64,000 nucleotides of DNA from CAZOWM01 sp964583615. GTDB lineage: Bacteria; Spirochaetota; B62-G9; DRHN01. Positions 8,167 through 16,783 of this stretch are shown here, in pieces; position 1 is the first letter of the stretch; each line of letters starts with the position of its first letter. The notes below the pieces were generated by a model that saw nothing but the letters and a program-made list of their open reading frames with translations, was not told where the DNA came from and searched no databases. The stretch spans positions 55,107-119,106 of the forward strand of contig CAZOWM010000002.1 of assembly GCA_964583615.1 (NCBI GenBank). Direction: 5' to 3'. The position numbers were made by a program, and so were the translations under genes.

Positions 8167-9540
8167 ATGCAGGGTGCGGATCCATTTTCAGACCTCAGAT
8201 CGATTTTCTACGCAGCGGTGAAAAGCGTCGACCCCTACGAACTGATGAAAAGGCACCTTTCTGTTGAAAAAAACTCCCTGACCGTGGAAACGGGTGGTGA
8301 TCGCCTGAAATTCGACCTCGACAAGTACACGCATGTCTTCGTGATCGGAGCAGGAAAGGCAACTGCAAAGATGGCGAAAGCGGTTGAGGAAGCGCTCGGG
8401 GATAGAATCACCGAAGGAGTCATCTCGGTGAAATACGGGCACACTGAACCTCTTAAAAAAATCGTGACGCTCGAAGCAGGGCATCCTGTTCCTGACCAAA
8501 ACGGTATCAGTGCCGCACAGGAGATAGAGAGAATCGCGCGGCGTGCGGACGAACACTCCCTGGTCATAAATCTCATCTCAGGAGGAGGGTCAGCCCTTCT
8601 CATTTCTCCCCTCCGCTGCGTCATCGAGGATGAAGACTGCACGCTCGGGCTCGAGGATTTCAGGCGCACTACTCAGGTTCTCCTCGCTTGCGGGGCAACA
8701 ATAGAGGAAATGAACTGCATCAGGAAGCACATCTCGATGATAAAGGGAGGAAGGCTTGCGCGGATGATCGAACCTGCGGTAATGCTCAATTTTATTCTCT
8801 CAGATGTTGTAGGAGACAGGCTCGATACCATCGCATCCGGGCTCACGACATTCGACGACACGACATTTTCTGATGCTGTGCGGGTCGTCAGTACATACGG
8901 CATCAGGGATGCGCTCCCCGAAAAGGTCCTTCGCGTGCTCGATGCGGGGAAAAAGGGCCTCATAGAAGAAACGCCGAAAAAGGGCGATCCCCTGTTCTCA
9001 TCGGTGAAACACATTCTCATCGGAACAAACCTGACGGCGCTCCGCGCTGGTGAAAAACACGCGTCCACACGCGGGTACCACACACGGGTGCTCTCCTCGC
9101 GGATCACCGGAGAGGCCTCTGAAATTGCTCAGGTCTATCACGGAATCGCCCGTGACGTTCACCTTCACGACCTCCTGTGTAAAAAACCCGCCTGCATCCT
9201 CGGAGGCGGAGAAACGACTGTTACCCTGCACGGAAACGGGAAAGGAGGAAGAAATCAGGAGTGCGCGCTCTCATTTCTTTCTGCATTGAGCAGGGAAAGA
9301 GATCCGGAAGGGATATTCTTTCTCTCTGCAGCGACTGACGGAAACGACGGCCCCACAGATGCTGCCGGCGCGTTCGCCTGCGTCGCGGTTCTTAAAAAAA
9401 GCGCATCTCTCCACCTGAATATCGGGGAATATCTTCAGAACAACGACTCATACACTTTTTACGAAAAAACAGGCGCTCTTCTGAAGACAGGCCCCACGAA
9501 CACCAATGTGTGCGATATACAGATCGTGCTCGTGGTGTAA
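8167..9540 (+). CDS. Glycerate 2-kinase (GckA/MOFRL family)
   Basis: This cytosolic kinase of 457 residues phosphorylates glycerate, giving 2-phosphoglycerate and feeding C2/C3 acid or serine catabolism into glycolysis. The N-terminal DUF4147 domain shows VIGAGKATAKM and the glycine-rich LISGGGSALL loop. The C-terminal MOFRL domain shows ILGGGETTV, GKGGRNQE and ATDGNDGPTDAAG, all family hallmarks. Length fits the family (about 420-460). I prefer the ATG at 8167, which has GAGGAG 6 bases upstream, over an ATG 15 bases earlier without a site. It was formerly annotated as hydroxypyruvate reductase in many genomes, but the domain content supports the kinase. Confidence 0.92.
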   Translation: MQGADPFSDLRSIFYAAVKSVDPYELMKRHLSVEKNSLTVETGGDRLKFDLDKYTHVFVIGAGKATAKMAKAVEEALGDRITEGVISVKYGHTEPLKKIVTLEAGHPVPDQNGISAAQEIERIARRADEHSLVINLISGGGSALLISPLRCVIEDEDCTLGLEDFRRTTQVLLACGATIEEMNCIRKHISMIKGGRLARMIEPAVMLNFILSDVVGDRLDTIASGLTTFDDTTFSDAVRVVSTYGIRDALPEKVLRVLDAGKKGLIEETPKKGDPLFSSVKHILIGTNLTALRAGEKHASTRGYHTRVLSSRITGEASEIAQVYHGIARDVHLHDLLCKKPACILGGGETTVTLHGNGKGGRNQECALSFLSALSRERDPEGIFFLSAATDGNDGPTDAAGAFACVAVLKKSASLHLNIGEYLQNNDSYTFYEKTGALLKTGPTNTNVCDIQIVLVV

Positions 9541-9700
9541 TTACTGGAAATATGTCGCCGTCCGGTGGCCTTTGTGCGTGATCCATTCAAAGGCACCTGT
9601 TCACCTATACACCTTCTTTCAGCGCTTCGTAATGTTTTCTTGTTTTTTAATACGCCTTTTTCTGGTTTTCGCTCTGTGACTCTTTGAATACGCCTTTTTT

Positions 9701-9940
9701 TCAGCGTTCCTGTATGAGCTCCTCTTCCTGTCTTTGGACCTTCTTTTTTTTCTTTCTGTACCCGATGCTTCTCACGACAAATCCCAGACCGATACCTACG
9801 ACAAACACGATCAGAATCATGACTGCCCTCTGTATGGATACGGACCACGCGAGAAAGCTTACTTCAACCACTTCAACGTTTTGCACCATGAACACGATGA
9901 CGATGATACCGATAATGATCCCGATGATGAATTTTCCCAT
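9701..9940 (-). CDS. LapA/DUF1049-family small membrane protein
   Basis: This protein of 79 residues has two membrane helices (FIIGIIIGIIVIVFMVQN and AVMILIVFVVGIGLGFVV) joined by a short loop, then a basic cytosolic tail (YRKKKKKVQRQEEE). The N-V-E-V-V-E-V-S-F loop and the overall length fit lipopolysaccharide-assembly-protein-A-like (DUF1049) proteins. The role in this genome is unknown. A strong AGGAGGG Shine-Dalgarno precedes the ATG. Downstream, 9600-9700 contains two copies of an AATACGCCTTTTT tract, which could be part of a termination region between the two convergent genes. Confidence 0.8.
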   Translation of the reverse strand: MGKFIIGIIIGIIVIVFMVQNVEVVEVSFLAWSVSIQRAVMILIVFVVGIGLGFVVRSIGYRKKKKKVQRQEEELIQER

Positions 9941-10214
9941 GGTACCCTCCTTGGATTTTCAAGTTATTGGTATATTGTACCTTATATTCCAGGAATTCAA
10001 AAGGGAAAAAGATTTAAAGGCACGTGTGCGCAAGGTTCGAAAACCCGCGAACAGGCAACAAAACCGTCTGTTTGTCATTTTTTTTCATCTTCATTTCACT
10101 TGATATTTTTTACTTTTTCTGTCATCTTCTCTACAATTCGTTGATCCCGAACACGGCACTCTTCGTCATATGAGGAAAAAATGAACAAATGAATTCTCCA
10201 TCCCAAAGAGCGGT

Positions 10215-11339
10215 ATGGTTTCGATGAATGACATAGAACATACTTTTCCCATTCCAGATTCAGAAAACGGTCAGGGCAACACTCTCCTCGACGGGGCGCT
10301 TTCCGACACTACAGAGATTCTCACTGACACTGAAAGCCAGAAAAAAATCGCCGCTTCACCTGAGTATCCTCTCGAAAAGCGTCTGGAGGCCTATGAGGAC
10401 ATATTCGAGTCTCAGGTCGGGGACACCGCGCTGAACAGGGCACGCAATATAGAGCGCGAGATCGGCCTCCGTCAGATTTTTTTGAAGTTCGAAGGAGGTA
10501 ACCCGACCGGAACCCAGAAGGACCGCATTGCATTCGCCCAGGCAATGGACGCGCTCCGGAGGGGATTCGATGCGATTACTGTGGCCACCTGCGGCAATTA
10601 CGGCGTTGCGGTGGCACTCGCAGCATATCTTGCGGGCCTGCGCTGCTTTATATACATTCCCGAAACCTATCATACCAGTCGCGTTTCGGAAATCGAGAAG
10701 CTCGGCGCCCGGATCATCCGGGTTTCGGGAGACTACGAGCACGCAGTAAGCGTATCGCAGCAGACGGCTTCTGAAGAAGAAATCTACGACGCAAATCCCG
10801 GGGGAGAAAACACAGCCATTCAGCTCAGTGCCTACGGTGAAATCGCATATGAGATATACGATATGCTCCGCGACGCTCCGGCAGCAGTGTCGGTGCCCGT
10901 GTCGAACGGCACCACCTGCGCGGGTATACACAGAGGGTTCCTCAGTCTGTACAGGCGGGGAAAGACATCGCGCATTCCGAAAATCATCGCAGGGTCTGCA
11001 TTCAGAAAAAATCCCATCGTACAGGCGTATCTGAAAAACCTGCCTATGTGTGAAGATCTCAGATCAGAGCAAATACAGGAAACGAAGGTTAACGAACCCC
11101 TCATTAACTGGCACTCCATTGACGGTGACCACGCACTGGCCGCGATCCGCTCCTCAGACGGATTTGCGGCGTACGTTTCGGACAGGAACATGACGTACTA
11201 TGCGCGAATCATCAGAGGGCAGGAGGGGATGAACGTGCTTCCTGCGTCCACCGCAGGACTCATCGCGCTCGTGAGCGCACACAAAGCAACCCCCCTTTCA
11301 AACGACCGGTATGTCGCGATCATCACTGGGAGAAAATAA
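10215..11339 (+). CDS. Threonine-synthase-like PLP enzyme
   Basis: This protein of 374 residues belongs to the fold-type II PLP family (threonine synthase, threonine dehydratase, diaminopropionate lyase). The PLP lysine is in NPTGTQKDRI (about residue 104), followed by the substrate/cofactor loop TCGNYGVA and the phosphate-binding segment near VSNGTTCAG. These motifs support beta-replacement or beta-elimination on an amino acid; true threonine synthase activity is uncertain because no hom or thrB gene is adjacent. About 70 N-terminal residues precede the catalytic fold. The start at 10215 has a weak AGAGCGG site, and an ATG at 10224 is an alternative. It is the first gene of a four-gene operon; its stop overlaps the next start as TAATG. 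Confidence 0.85.
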   Translation: MVSMNDIEHTFPIPDSENGQGNTLLDGALSDTTEILTDTESQKKIAASPEYPLEKRLEAYEDIFESQVGDTALNRARNIEREIGLRQIFLKFEGGNPTGTQKDRIAFAQAMDALRRGFDAITVATCGNYGVAVALAAYLAGLRCFIYIPETYHTSRVSEIEKLGARIIRVSGDYEHAVSVSQQTASEEEIYDANPGGENTAIQLSAYGEIAYEIYDMLRDAPAAVSVPVSNGTTCAGIHRGFLSLYRRGKTSRIPKIIAGSAFRKNPIVQAYLKNLPMCEDLRSEQIQETKVNEPLINWHSIDGDHALAAIRSSDGFAAYVSDRNMTYYARIIRGQEGMNVLPASTAGLIALVSAHKATPLSNDRYVAIITGRK

Positions 11340-13918
11340 TGACTGAGTTTCCCGAGGGGAACGCCGTCGTGTACTGTGAGGGGGCGTTTCACACCACCAA
11401 CGGAAAGACCGCGCACGGGCTCGTCCGAAGAACCAGGCGCTACAGGGTGCTCTCGGTCATCGACTCACGGCAAAGCGGGAAGGACGCGGGAGCTGTGCTC
11501 GACGGGAAAAGAGCAGGGATTCCGATCTACCGCGGTGTAGAAGAAGCCGTGCGGAAGGCGCACGACGCAGGAACCGATGCCACTCATTTTGTCGTTGGGC
11601 TCGCTCCTGACGGTGGGCGGCTGAGCGCACGGGGACGTGATGATGTGAAAAAGGCAATACGACTCGGCCTCAATGTGGACTGCGGGCTTCACGACATCCT
11701 CTCTGACGACAAAGAGATCGCTGACCTCGCACAAGAGCACGGGGTGAAAATTCGCGACGTGAGAAAACCTCCGCCCAGAGGTGAGCTTCACTTTTTTTGC
11801 GGAAAAATCGAGGAAGTGGATTCTCTGAAAATCGCAGTGCTCGGCACTGACTCTGCAATCGGAAAGCGGACAACAGCATGGATGCTTGCGGATGCGTTTG
11901 AAACTGCAGGGCTTGCCGTAGAGGTTGTGGGCACGGGCCAGACCGCGTGGATGCAGGGAGTACGCTACGGTTTGATCCTCGATTCGTTGGTTTCAGACTT
12001 CGTCACGGGCGAGATTGAGCATGCGGTGTGGCTGGCGTGGAAGGAAAAAAAGCCCGATGTCATCATCATCGAAGGGCAGGGCAGCCTGCTCAACCCGGCC
12101 TACCCGGGCGGGCTCGAAATCCTCTCCGCCGGCCGCCCGGATGCAGTCGTGCTCCAGCATGCGCCCGCAAGAAAAATATACGACGGCTTTCCAGGCTATG
12201 CGCTTCACCCACTCCGCACGCAGATACGGGCAATCGAATCAGTTTCGGAAATTCGAATTGCCGCAATCACCGTGAACCACGAAGGGCTCGACAAAGCATC
12301 GATTCTCGACGCGAGCCGCCTGATTTCAATGGAGACAGGGCTTCCCGCGGTCGACGTGCTCGTGCACGGTGCAGCGGGGCTCCTTTCCCACCTCACACGG
12401 TTTCGCAACCGTGTGCATAGAAAGTATCTCGGCGCTCTCCAACAAAGATTTACCGAGCCGAACAACACACTCGAACACCTCGTCGCGTTCGACACTCTTG
12501 AAATTGGACCGGTCCGGATATACAACGACCGTTTCAAAGCTCCTTACTCGGTGGTAAAAAACGGGACGGTCGACACCTTTGAGCTCATCTACCGCTTCGA
12601 GGAACACGTGTTTGATCCCGACGACGATGGGTCGAAAAATCTCGCGCACATGATTGCCGCTCAGGCCGCGATGAACTATGCGCTGTTCTGCAATGAAATC
12701 GTGTTCCGCGGCCCCTACGACGAGCATGACAAGCGATTCCTCCGGGAAATGGCGGAAAACACTGCCCGCGAAATCTACGTGAAAAAGCTGCTTGAACCGA
12801 ACCCCTTTGTTGTCAAAGGGTTTCCGCAGACACCTGTGATCAAGAAACAGTGGTATGCAGCGGCGGAGCTCGTGTTTCCCGACCAAAAGGCAAGCGCGCA
12901 CACCGCGCAGTGGCGAACCCGCAAAAACCGCTACGGAGTCCTCCTCAGCGGCGGCAAGGAAAGCCTCCTCAGCTTCGGAATTTTGAATGAGATCGGGAAT
13001 GAGACACATCCCCTGTTTGTCAACGAATCGGGCAGACACTGGTACACCGCACTGAACAGCTACCGCTTTTTCAGAGACCACGTTCCCCGCACGGCACGCG
13101 TATGGACGAACTCCGACCGTCTGTTCACGTGGATGCTCGGGCATCTACCCTTCGTGCGCCACGATTTCTTCACCCTGAGGGCAGATGACTACCCGATCCG
13201 TCTGTGGACAGTCGCGGTGTTTTTGTTCGGCGTGCTCCCTCTGCTGAAAAAACGCGGCATCTGCGCCGTCGTCATCGGAGACGAGTACGATACCACAATA
13301 ACGGCTGATTTTCAAGGTATTCCAAACTACGACGGGCTTTTCGATCAGAGCATCTTTTTCGACCGCGCGCTCACGGACTATTTTCAAAAGAAGGGGTGGA
13401 ATCTGGTCCTTTTCTCTATTGTACGCTCACTCTCCGAGTTCCTCGTTCTCAGGATGCTTGCCCAACGCTACCCGCATCTTCAAAAAAACCAGCTCTCCTG
13501 CCACATGACACACATCGAAAAGGGGCGCGCAGTTCCATGCGGAAAGTGTGAAAAGTGTCACAGAATCGTTTCAATGCTCATCGCGCTCGGTGACGACCCC
13601 ACACAATTCGGTTACACAGAAAAGCAGGTTAGAAACTGCCTCCAAGGCCTTGCACACACGCATCTCCACCAGGAATCTGCAGTAAGCGAACACACGCGGT
13701 ACCTACTCTCGGAGATGAACCGGATCGAGGCGCAGGAAACCTTGAGCCCCCATCCTGAAATCGAGCATCTCCGTTTCGACAGCGAAAACTCACCTATAAA
13801 CGCGGTTCCAAAAGAGATCAGAGAAAAAGTCATTGAGCTGCAGATGAAACACGCATCAGGGGCATTGAAAAAAAAAGGCGGTTCGTGGGTCTCATTTGAC
13901 CCGATTTCAGATACATGA
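11339..13918 (+). CDS. DUF1611 (DgcN-like) domain fused to PP-loop ATPase domain resembling MurL
   Basis: This protein of 859 residues has two enzyme halves. The first (about 1-350) is a DUF1611 protein: an N-terminal Rossmann-like part, a P-loop GTDSAIGKRTTA at about 169, the TGQTAWMQG motif and IIIEGQGSLLNPAYPGG. DUF1611 includes DgcN, reported as a D-glutamate N-acetyltransferase. The second half (about 360-859) has a PP-loop SGGKES near 535 and a zinc-type cysteine cluster C-G-K-C-E-K-C near 735. Its layout recalls MurL, the ATP-dependent UDP-MurNAc-L-Ala-L-Glu epimerase, and QueC/ExsB-like ATPases. MurL-like identity is an inference. It overlaps the PLP gene by one base and is 12 bases from the creatininase gene. 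I know of no such fusion from characterised pathways. Confidence 0.8.
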   Translation: MTEFPEGNAVVYCEGAFHTTNGKTAHGLVRRTRRYRVLSVIDSRQSGKDAGAVLDGKRAGIPIYRGVEEAVRKAHDAGTDATHFVVGLAPDGGRLSARGRDDVKKAIRLGLNVDCGLHDILSDDKEIADLAQEHGVKIRDVRKPPPRGELHFFCGKIEEVDSLKIAVLGTDSAIGKRTTAWMLADAFETAGLAVEVVGTGQTAWMQGVRYGLILDSLVSDFVTGEIEHAVWLAWKEKKPDVIIIEGQGSLLNPAYPGGLEILSAGRPDAVVLQHAPARKIYDGFPGYALHPLRTQIRAIESVSEIRIAAITVNHEGLDKASILDASRLISMETGLPAVDVLVHGAAGLLSHLTRFRNRVHRKYLGALQQRFTEPNNTLEHLVAFDTLEIGPVRIYNDRFKAPYSVVKNGTVDTFELIYRFEEHVFDPDDDGSKNLAHMIAAQAAMNYALFCNEIVFRGPYDEHDKRFLREMAENTAREIYVKKLLEPNPFVVKGFPQTPVIKKQWYAAAELVFPDQKASAHTAQWRTRKNRYGVLLSGGKESLLSFGILNEIGNETHPLFVNESGRHWYTALNSYRFFRDHVPRTARVWTNSDRLFTWMLGHLPFVRHDFFTLRADDYPIRLWTVAVFLFGVLPLLKKRGICAVVIGDEYDTTITADFQGIPNYDGLFDQSIFFDRALTDYFQKKGWNLVLFSIVRSLSEFLVLRMLAQRYPHLQKNQLSCHMTHIEKGRAVPCGKCEKCHRIVSMLIALGDDPTQFGYTEKQVRNCLQGLAHTHLHQESAVSEHTRYLLSEMNRIEAQETLSPHPEIEHLRFDSENSPINAVPKEIREKVIELQMKHASGALKKKGGSWVSFDPISDT

Positions 13919-13930
13919 GGAGGAGCTTGA

Positions 13931-14731
13931 ATGACCGAACACGTTCGAAAAAAGCAGCATATCCTCGGAGAGCTCACATGGCCTGAGGCAAAAAAACATT
14001 TTAAACAGATCGATCTCGCGCTCCTTCCCGTGGGCTCCACGGAGCAGCACGGCCCGCACCTGCCGCTCGACACAGACGCATTCGACGCGGATTACCTCGC
14101 GCGCTCTGTTGCCTCCTCTTTTTCAGATCCCAAGCCGGTCGTTCTGCCGTTGATTCCCTACGGCGTCTCGTACCACCACATGGATTTCAGCGGAACCCTC
14201 AGTATCACGAACGAAACCCTCACCCGGCTCGTCTATGAGGTGGGGATGAGCGCTGCACAGCACGGAATAAAAAAACTCATCATCATCAACGGCCACGGCG
14301 GAAACACACCTTCTCTGAAAAACGCAGCGCAGATGATCAACAGAGACGCCCGCATTTTCACCTGCGTCGATACCGGAGAAACGAGCGATATCGACATCAG
14401 CAGAATAATCGAAACGCGGAACGACGCACATGCAGGTGAAATCGAAACGAGCACCGCGCTTGCAACACGCCCTCATCTCGTGGACGTGGAAAAGGCAAAA
14501 AAGTTTGTTCCGAATTTTTCCAGCAGATACCTAGATTTCAGCTCGAGCAGGAGTGTGGAGTGGTTCACACGGACGGAACTGATTTCCACCAGCGGCGTGC
14601 TGGGTGACCCGACAAAAGCGAGCAGGGAAAAAGGAGAGCGGATCTGGCAGATCATGACCGAGCAACTGGTTCGTTTCGTTGCAGAGCTCATGAACATGAC
14701 ACTCGACGAGATCTACGAAAAACGGTACTGA
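13931..14731 (+). CDS. Creatininase-family amidohydrolase
   Basis: This 266-residue protein is of the creatininase family (creatinine amidohydrolase and related cyclic-amide hydrolases such as those acting in pyrroloquinoline quinone, mycofactocin or riboflavin-type pathways). Metal ligands are clear: GSTEQHGPHLPLDTDA (Glu, His, Asp), INGHGGN (His) and HAGEIETS (Glu). GAGGAG precedes the ATG. Length matches the family (about 240-270). Sandwiched between the DUF1611/PP-loop fusion and the dipeptide epimerase, it may open or form a cyclic amide (for example a lactam or diketopiperazine-like intermediate) in that pathway. The substrate is not deducible from sequence. Confidence 0.92.
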   Translation: MTEHVRKKQHILGELTWPEAKKHFKQIDLALLPVGSTEQHGPHLPLDTDAFDADYLARSVASSFSDPKPVVLPLIPYGVSYHHMDFSGTLSITNETLTRLVYEVGMSAAQHGIKKLIIINGHGGNTPSLKNAAQMINRDARIFTCVDTGETSDIDISRIIETRNDAHAGEIETSTALATRPHLVDVEKAKKFVPNFSSRYLDFSSSRSVEWFTRTELISTSGVLGDPTKASREKGERIWQIMTEQLVRFVAELMNMTLDEIYEKRY

Positions 14732-14733
14732 CC

Positions 14734-15795
14734 ATGAAGATCACTGCTATCGATACATGGGCAGAGCATATGGCACTCGAGGAGCCCTACCAGATCGCCT
14801 ACGAGCGTGTGGAATCCGCAACAAACGTGTTCATGCGCATGGAGACGAACGCAGGCATTACTGGCTGCGGGTGCGCGGCACCTGACCGGCATGTCACCAA
14901 AGAGAGCGCTGATTCCGTTTTATCCGTAGTACAAAACATCGCGGCACCATATTTGAAAGGAAAAGACCCTCTTCGCTACTCCCTTCACCTCGAACGGCTG
15001 AAGCGATTTCTGAAAGGCCATCCTTCAGCGCTCGCGTGCATCGACATGGCGCTTTACGACATCCTGGGAAAGGTCTGCGGGATGCCGCTGTGGAAGCTTC
15101 TCGGCGGATTTCGCACCCGCATCAAAACGAGCATCACCATCGGCATCATCCCTGTCACTGATACTGTAGCACGGGCAAAGGAGTACGTCTCTCAGGGGTT
15201 TTCCGCCATCAAGCTCAAGGGAGGGCTCAATCTTGATGAGGACGTCCAAAAGGTGGCCGGTGTGAGAGAGGCGGTGGGGGGGAAAATCGAACTCAGGTTC
15301 GATGCAAATCAGGGCTACACGGTTGATGAAGCGGTGCGGTTTGTGAAAAAGACCGCCCCATTTCGCATTGAGCTCATCGAGCAGCCGACGCCTGCCGGTA
15401 ACGCGCACCTGCTTGGAAAAATCTCCCGAAGCGTTCCCATCCCTGTGATGGCGGACGAAAGCGTTCACAGTTTACGGGATGCGTTCCGCCTCGCGCGCGG
15501 CGATCTCATCGACATGGTAAACATCAAGCTGATGAAGGTGGGCGGCATACACGAGGCGCTGATGATCAATGCAGTCTCACGCTCTGCCGGGCTCGAGGTA
15601 ATGGTCGGGTGCATGGACGAGGCTGCGCTCGGTATCGCAGCAGGGCTTCATTTTGCCCTCGCACGCCCGAATGTGCTCTACGCGGATCTCGACGGGTTTC
15701 TCGGCCTGAAAAACGATTCCACAAGAAATGCAGTGATCCTCAAGAAAGGGACGCTCTATGCATCAAACGCGCCCGGCCTCGGTTTCGAGCTGTGA
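14734..15795 (+). CDS. Dipeptide epimerase (enolase superfamily, DgcA/AEE-like)
   Basis: This 353-residue protein of the muconate-lactonizing/enolase superfamily probably epimerises the alpha carbon of a dipeptide or N-acyl amino acid. The catalytic residues are all present: the K-x-K motif in IKLKGG (about 158-163), metal ligands D in RFDANQ (190), E in IEQP (217) and D in MADES (241), and the second catalytic lysine in NIKLMKVGG (265). Two specificity elements match dipeptide epimerases: the GCMDE loop and the D-x-D motif in ADLDGF (about 317), which binds the substrate ammonium group. Two bases separate it from the creatininase stop. It is the last gene of the operon. The DUF1611 plus enolase pairing mirrors the DgcN/DgcA D-glutamate route. 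Confidence 0.92.
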   Translation: MKITAIDTWAEHMALEEPYQIAYERVESATNVFMRMETNAGITGCGCAAPDRHVTKESADSVLSVVQNIAAPYLKGKDPLRYSLHLERLKRFLKGHPSALACIDMALYDILGKVCGMPLWKLLGGFRTRIKTSITIGIIPVTDTVARAKEYVSQGFSAIKLKGGLNLDEDVQKVAGVREAVGGKIELRFDANQGYTVDEAVRFVKKTAPFRIELIEQPTPAGNAHLLGKISRSVPIPVMADESVHSLRDAFRLARGDLIDMVNIKLMKVGGIHEALMINAVSRSAGLEVMVGCMDEAALGIAAGLHFALARPNVLYADLDGFLGLKNDSTRNAVILKKGTLYASNAPGLGFEL

Positions 15796-15824
15796 GCATT
15801 TTTTCCCGAATACACGAGCTCGCA

Positions 15825-16703
15825 CTACACTTCCACACCGAGGAACAGGCGTATCAGAAAGCCGATGAAGAAACTGATAACCGCCACACCCAGACTGAGA
15901 GACGCCATCTCAACGAATCTCTTTTTGAATGAGTAGTCCTTTGCCACTGATATGTAGTAGTTGAAAAAGAATATGATACACACCGCGATGCAGAGGGTCA
16001 CGCCCAGGCTCACCATGTACCTGCTGAAAAAGAGATAGGGAAGAATGAGCAGCATAACGGTCACGATATAGGCGATGCCGGTGTAAAAGGACGACTTTAG
16101 CGCCAGATCTGCTTTTCCCTCGGACTTTGTGGAGAGGTACTCCGAAGTGGCCATGGAAAGGGAAGCGGCGATTCCGGTGATGAGCCCTGCGAGTGCGATA
16201 AGCCTGGTGTCCCTGAGCGCGAGGGAGAGTCCTGCAAGAGCACCGGTCAGCTCCACCAGCGCATCGTTGAGGCCCAGCACGATTGAGCCGACGTAGTTCA
16301 AACGCTCCTCATCGATGAGACTGATCAGCTCCTTTTCGTGGTTGTTTTCGTCATCCACGATCTTCTGCGCCTCGGGTATAGAGGCGGTGATTTCCGCATA
16401 GTTTATCTGTGCCTGCTCTTCTCCCCGCTCCATGAGCTTGATCCCGAAGGTGAGGCCGAAGATCCTTGCCACCCAGAAAAAAAAGAATATCTTCCAGCGG
16501 TTCGGTTTCACCTCTTTTCCCGTGTGCGTGCGCCAGAATTCATAGTGCCGGTGTTCGTCTTCTGCGATACGGCGGAGTACTTCGCTGTTTTTTTTCTTTT
16601 TGATGGATTCTGAAAGTCTCGAGTAGATGTGGTACTCCGTAATTTCGCTTTTCTGCGAACGGAGAATATGTGCGCGGATCTGTTCCGAAAGTTGAGCATG
16701 CAT
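15825..16703 (-). CDS. Ferritin-like/VIT1 fused iron or manganese transporter
   Basis: This protein of 292 residues joins an N-terminal ferritin-like (rubrerythrin-type) four-helix domain with E-x-x-H motifs (ITEYHIYSR, EDEHRHYEFW, DDENNHEKEL) to a C-terminal VIT1/CCC1 membrane domain (GLNDALVELTGALAG, then SMATSEYLSTKSEG with the metal-transfer glutamates, then three hydrophobic segments). The build resembles MbfA-type iron exporters, which remove cytosolic iron. The start at 16703 has AAGGAG 8 bases upstream; an upstream extension of the frame lacks a site and overlaps the corA end, so it is rejected. It lies 80 bases downstream of corA on the same strand. Confidence 0.88.
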   Translation of the reverse strand: MHAQLSEQIRAHILRSQKSEITEYHIYSRLSESIKKKKNSEVLRRIAEDEHRHYEFWRTHTGKEVKPNRWKIFFFFWVARIFGLTFGIKLMERGEEQAQINYAEITASIPEAQKIVDDENNHEKELISLIDEERLNYVGSIVLGLNDALVELTGALAGLSLALRDTRLIALAGLITGIAASLSMATSEYLSTKSEGKADLALKSSFYTGIAYIVTVMLLILPYLFFSRYMVSLGVTLCIAVCIIFFFNYYISVAKDYSFKKRFVEMASLSLGVAVISFFIGFLIRLFLGVEV

Positions 16704-16783
16704 TGTGATTCTCCTTTTCCCCATCTCAAATTGAAATAATAGTGCACTCCCTGATCGATGTTCGTCGCGCAGCGGACACGCGG

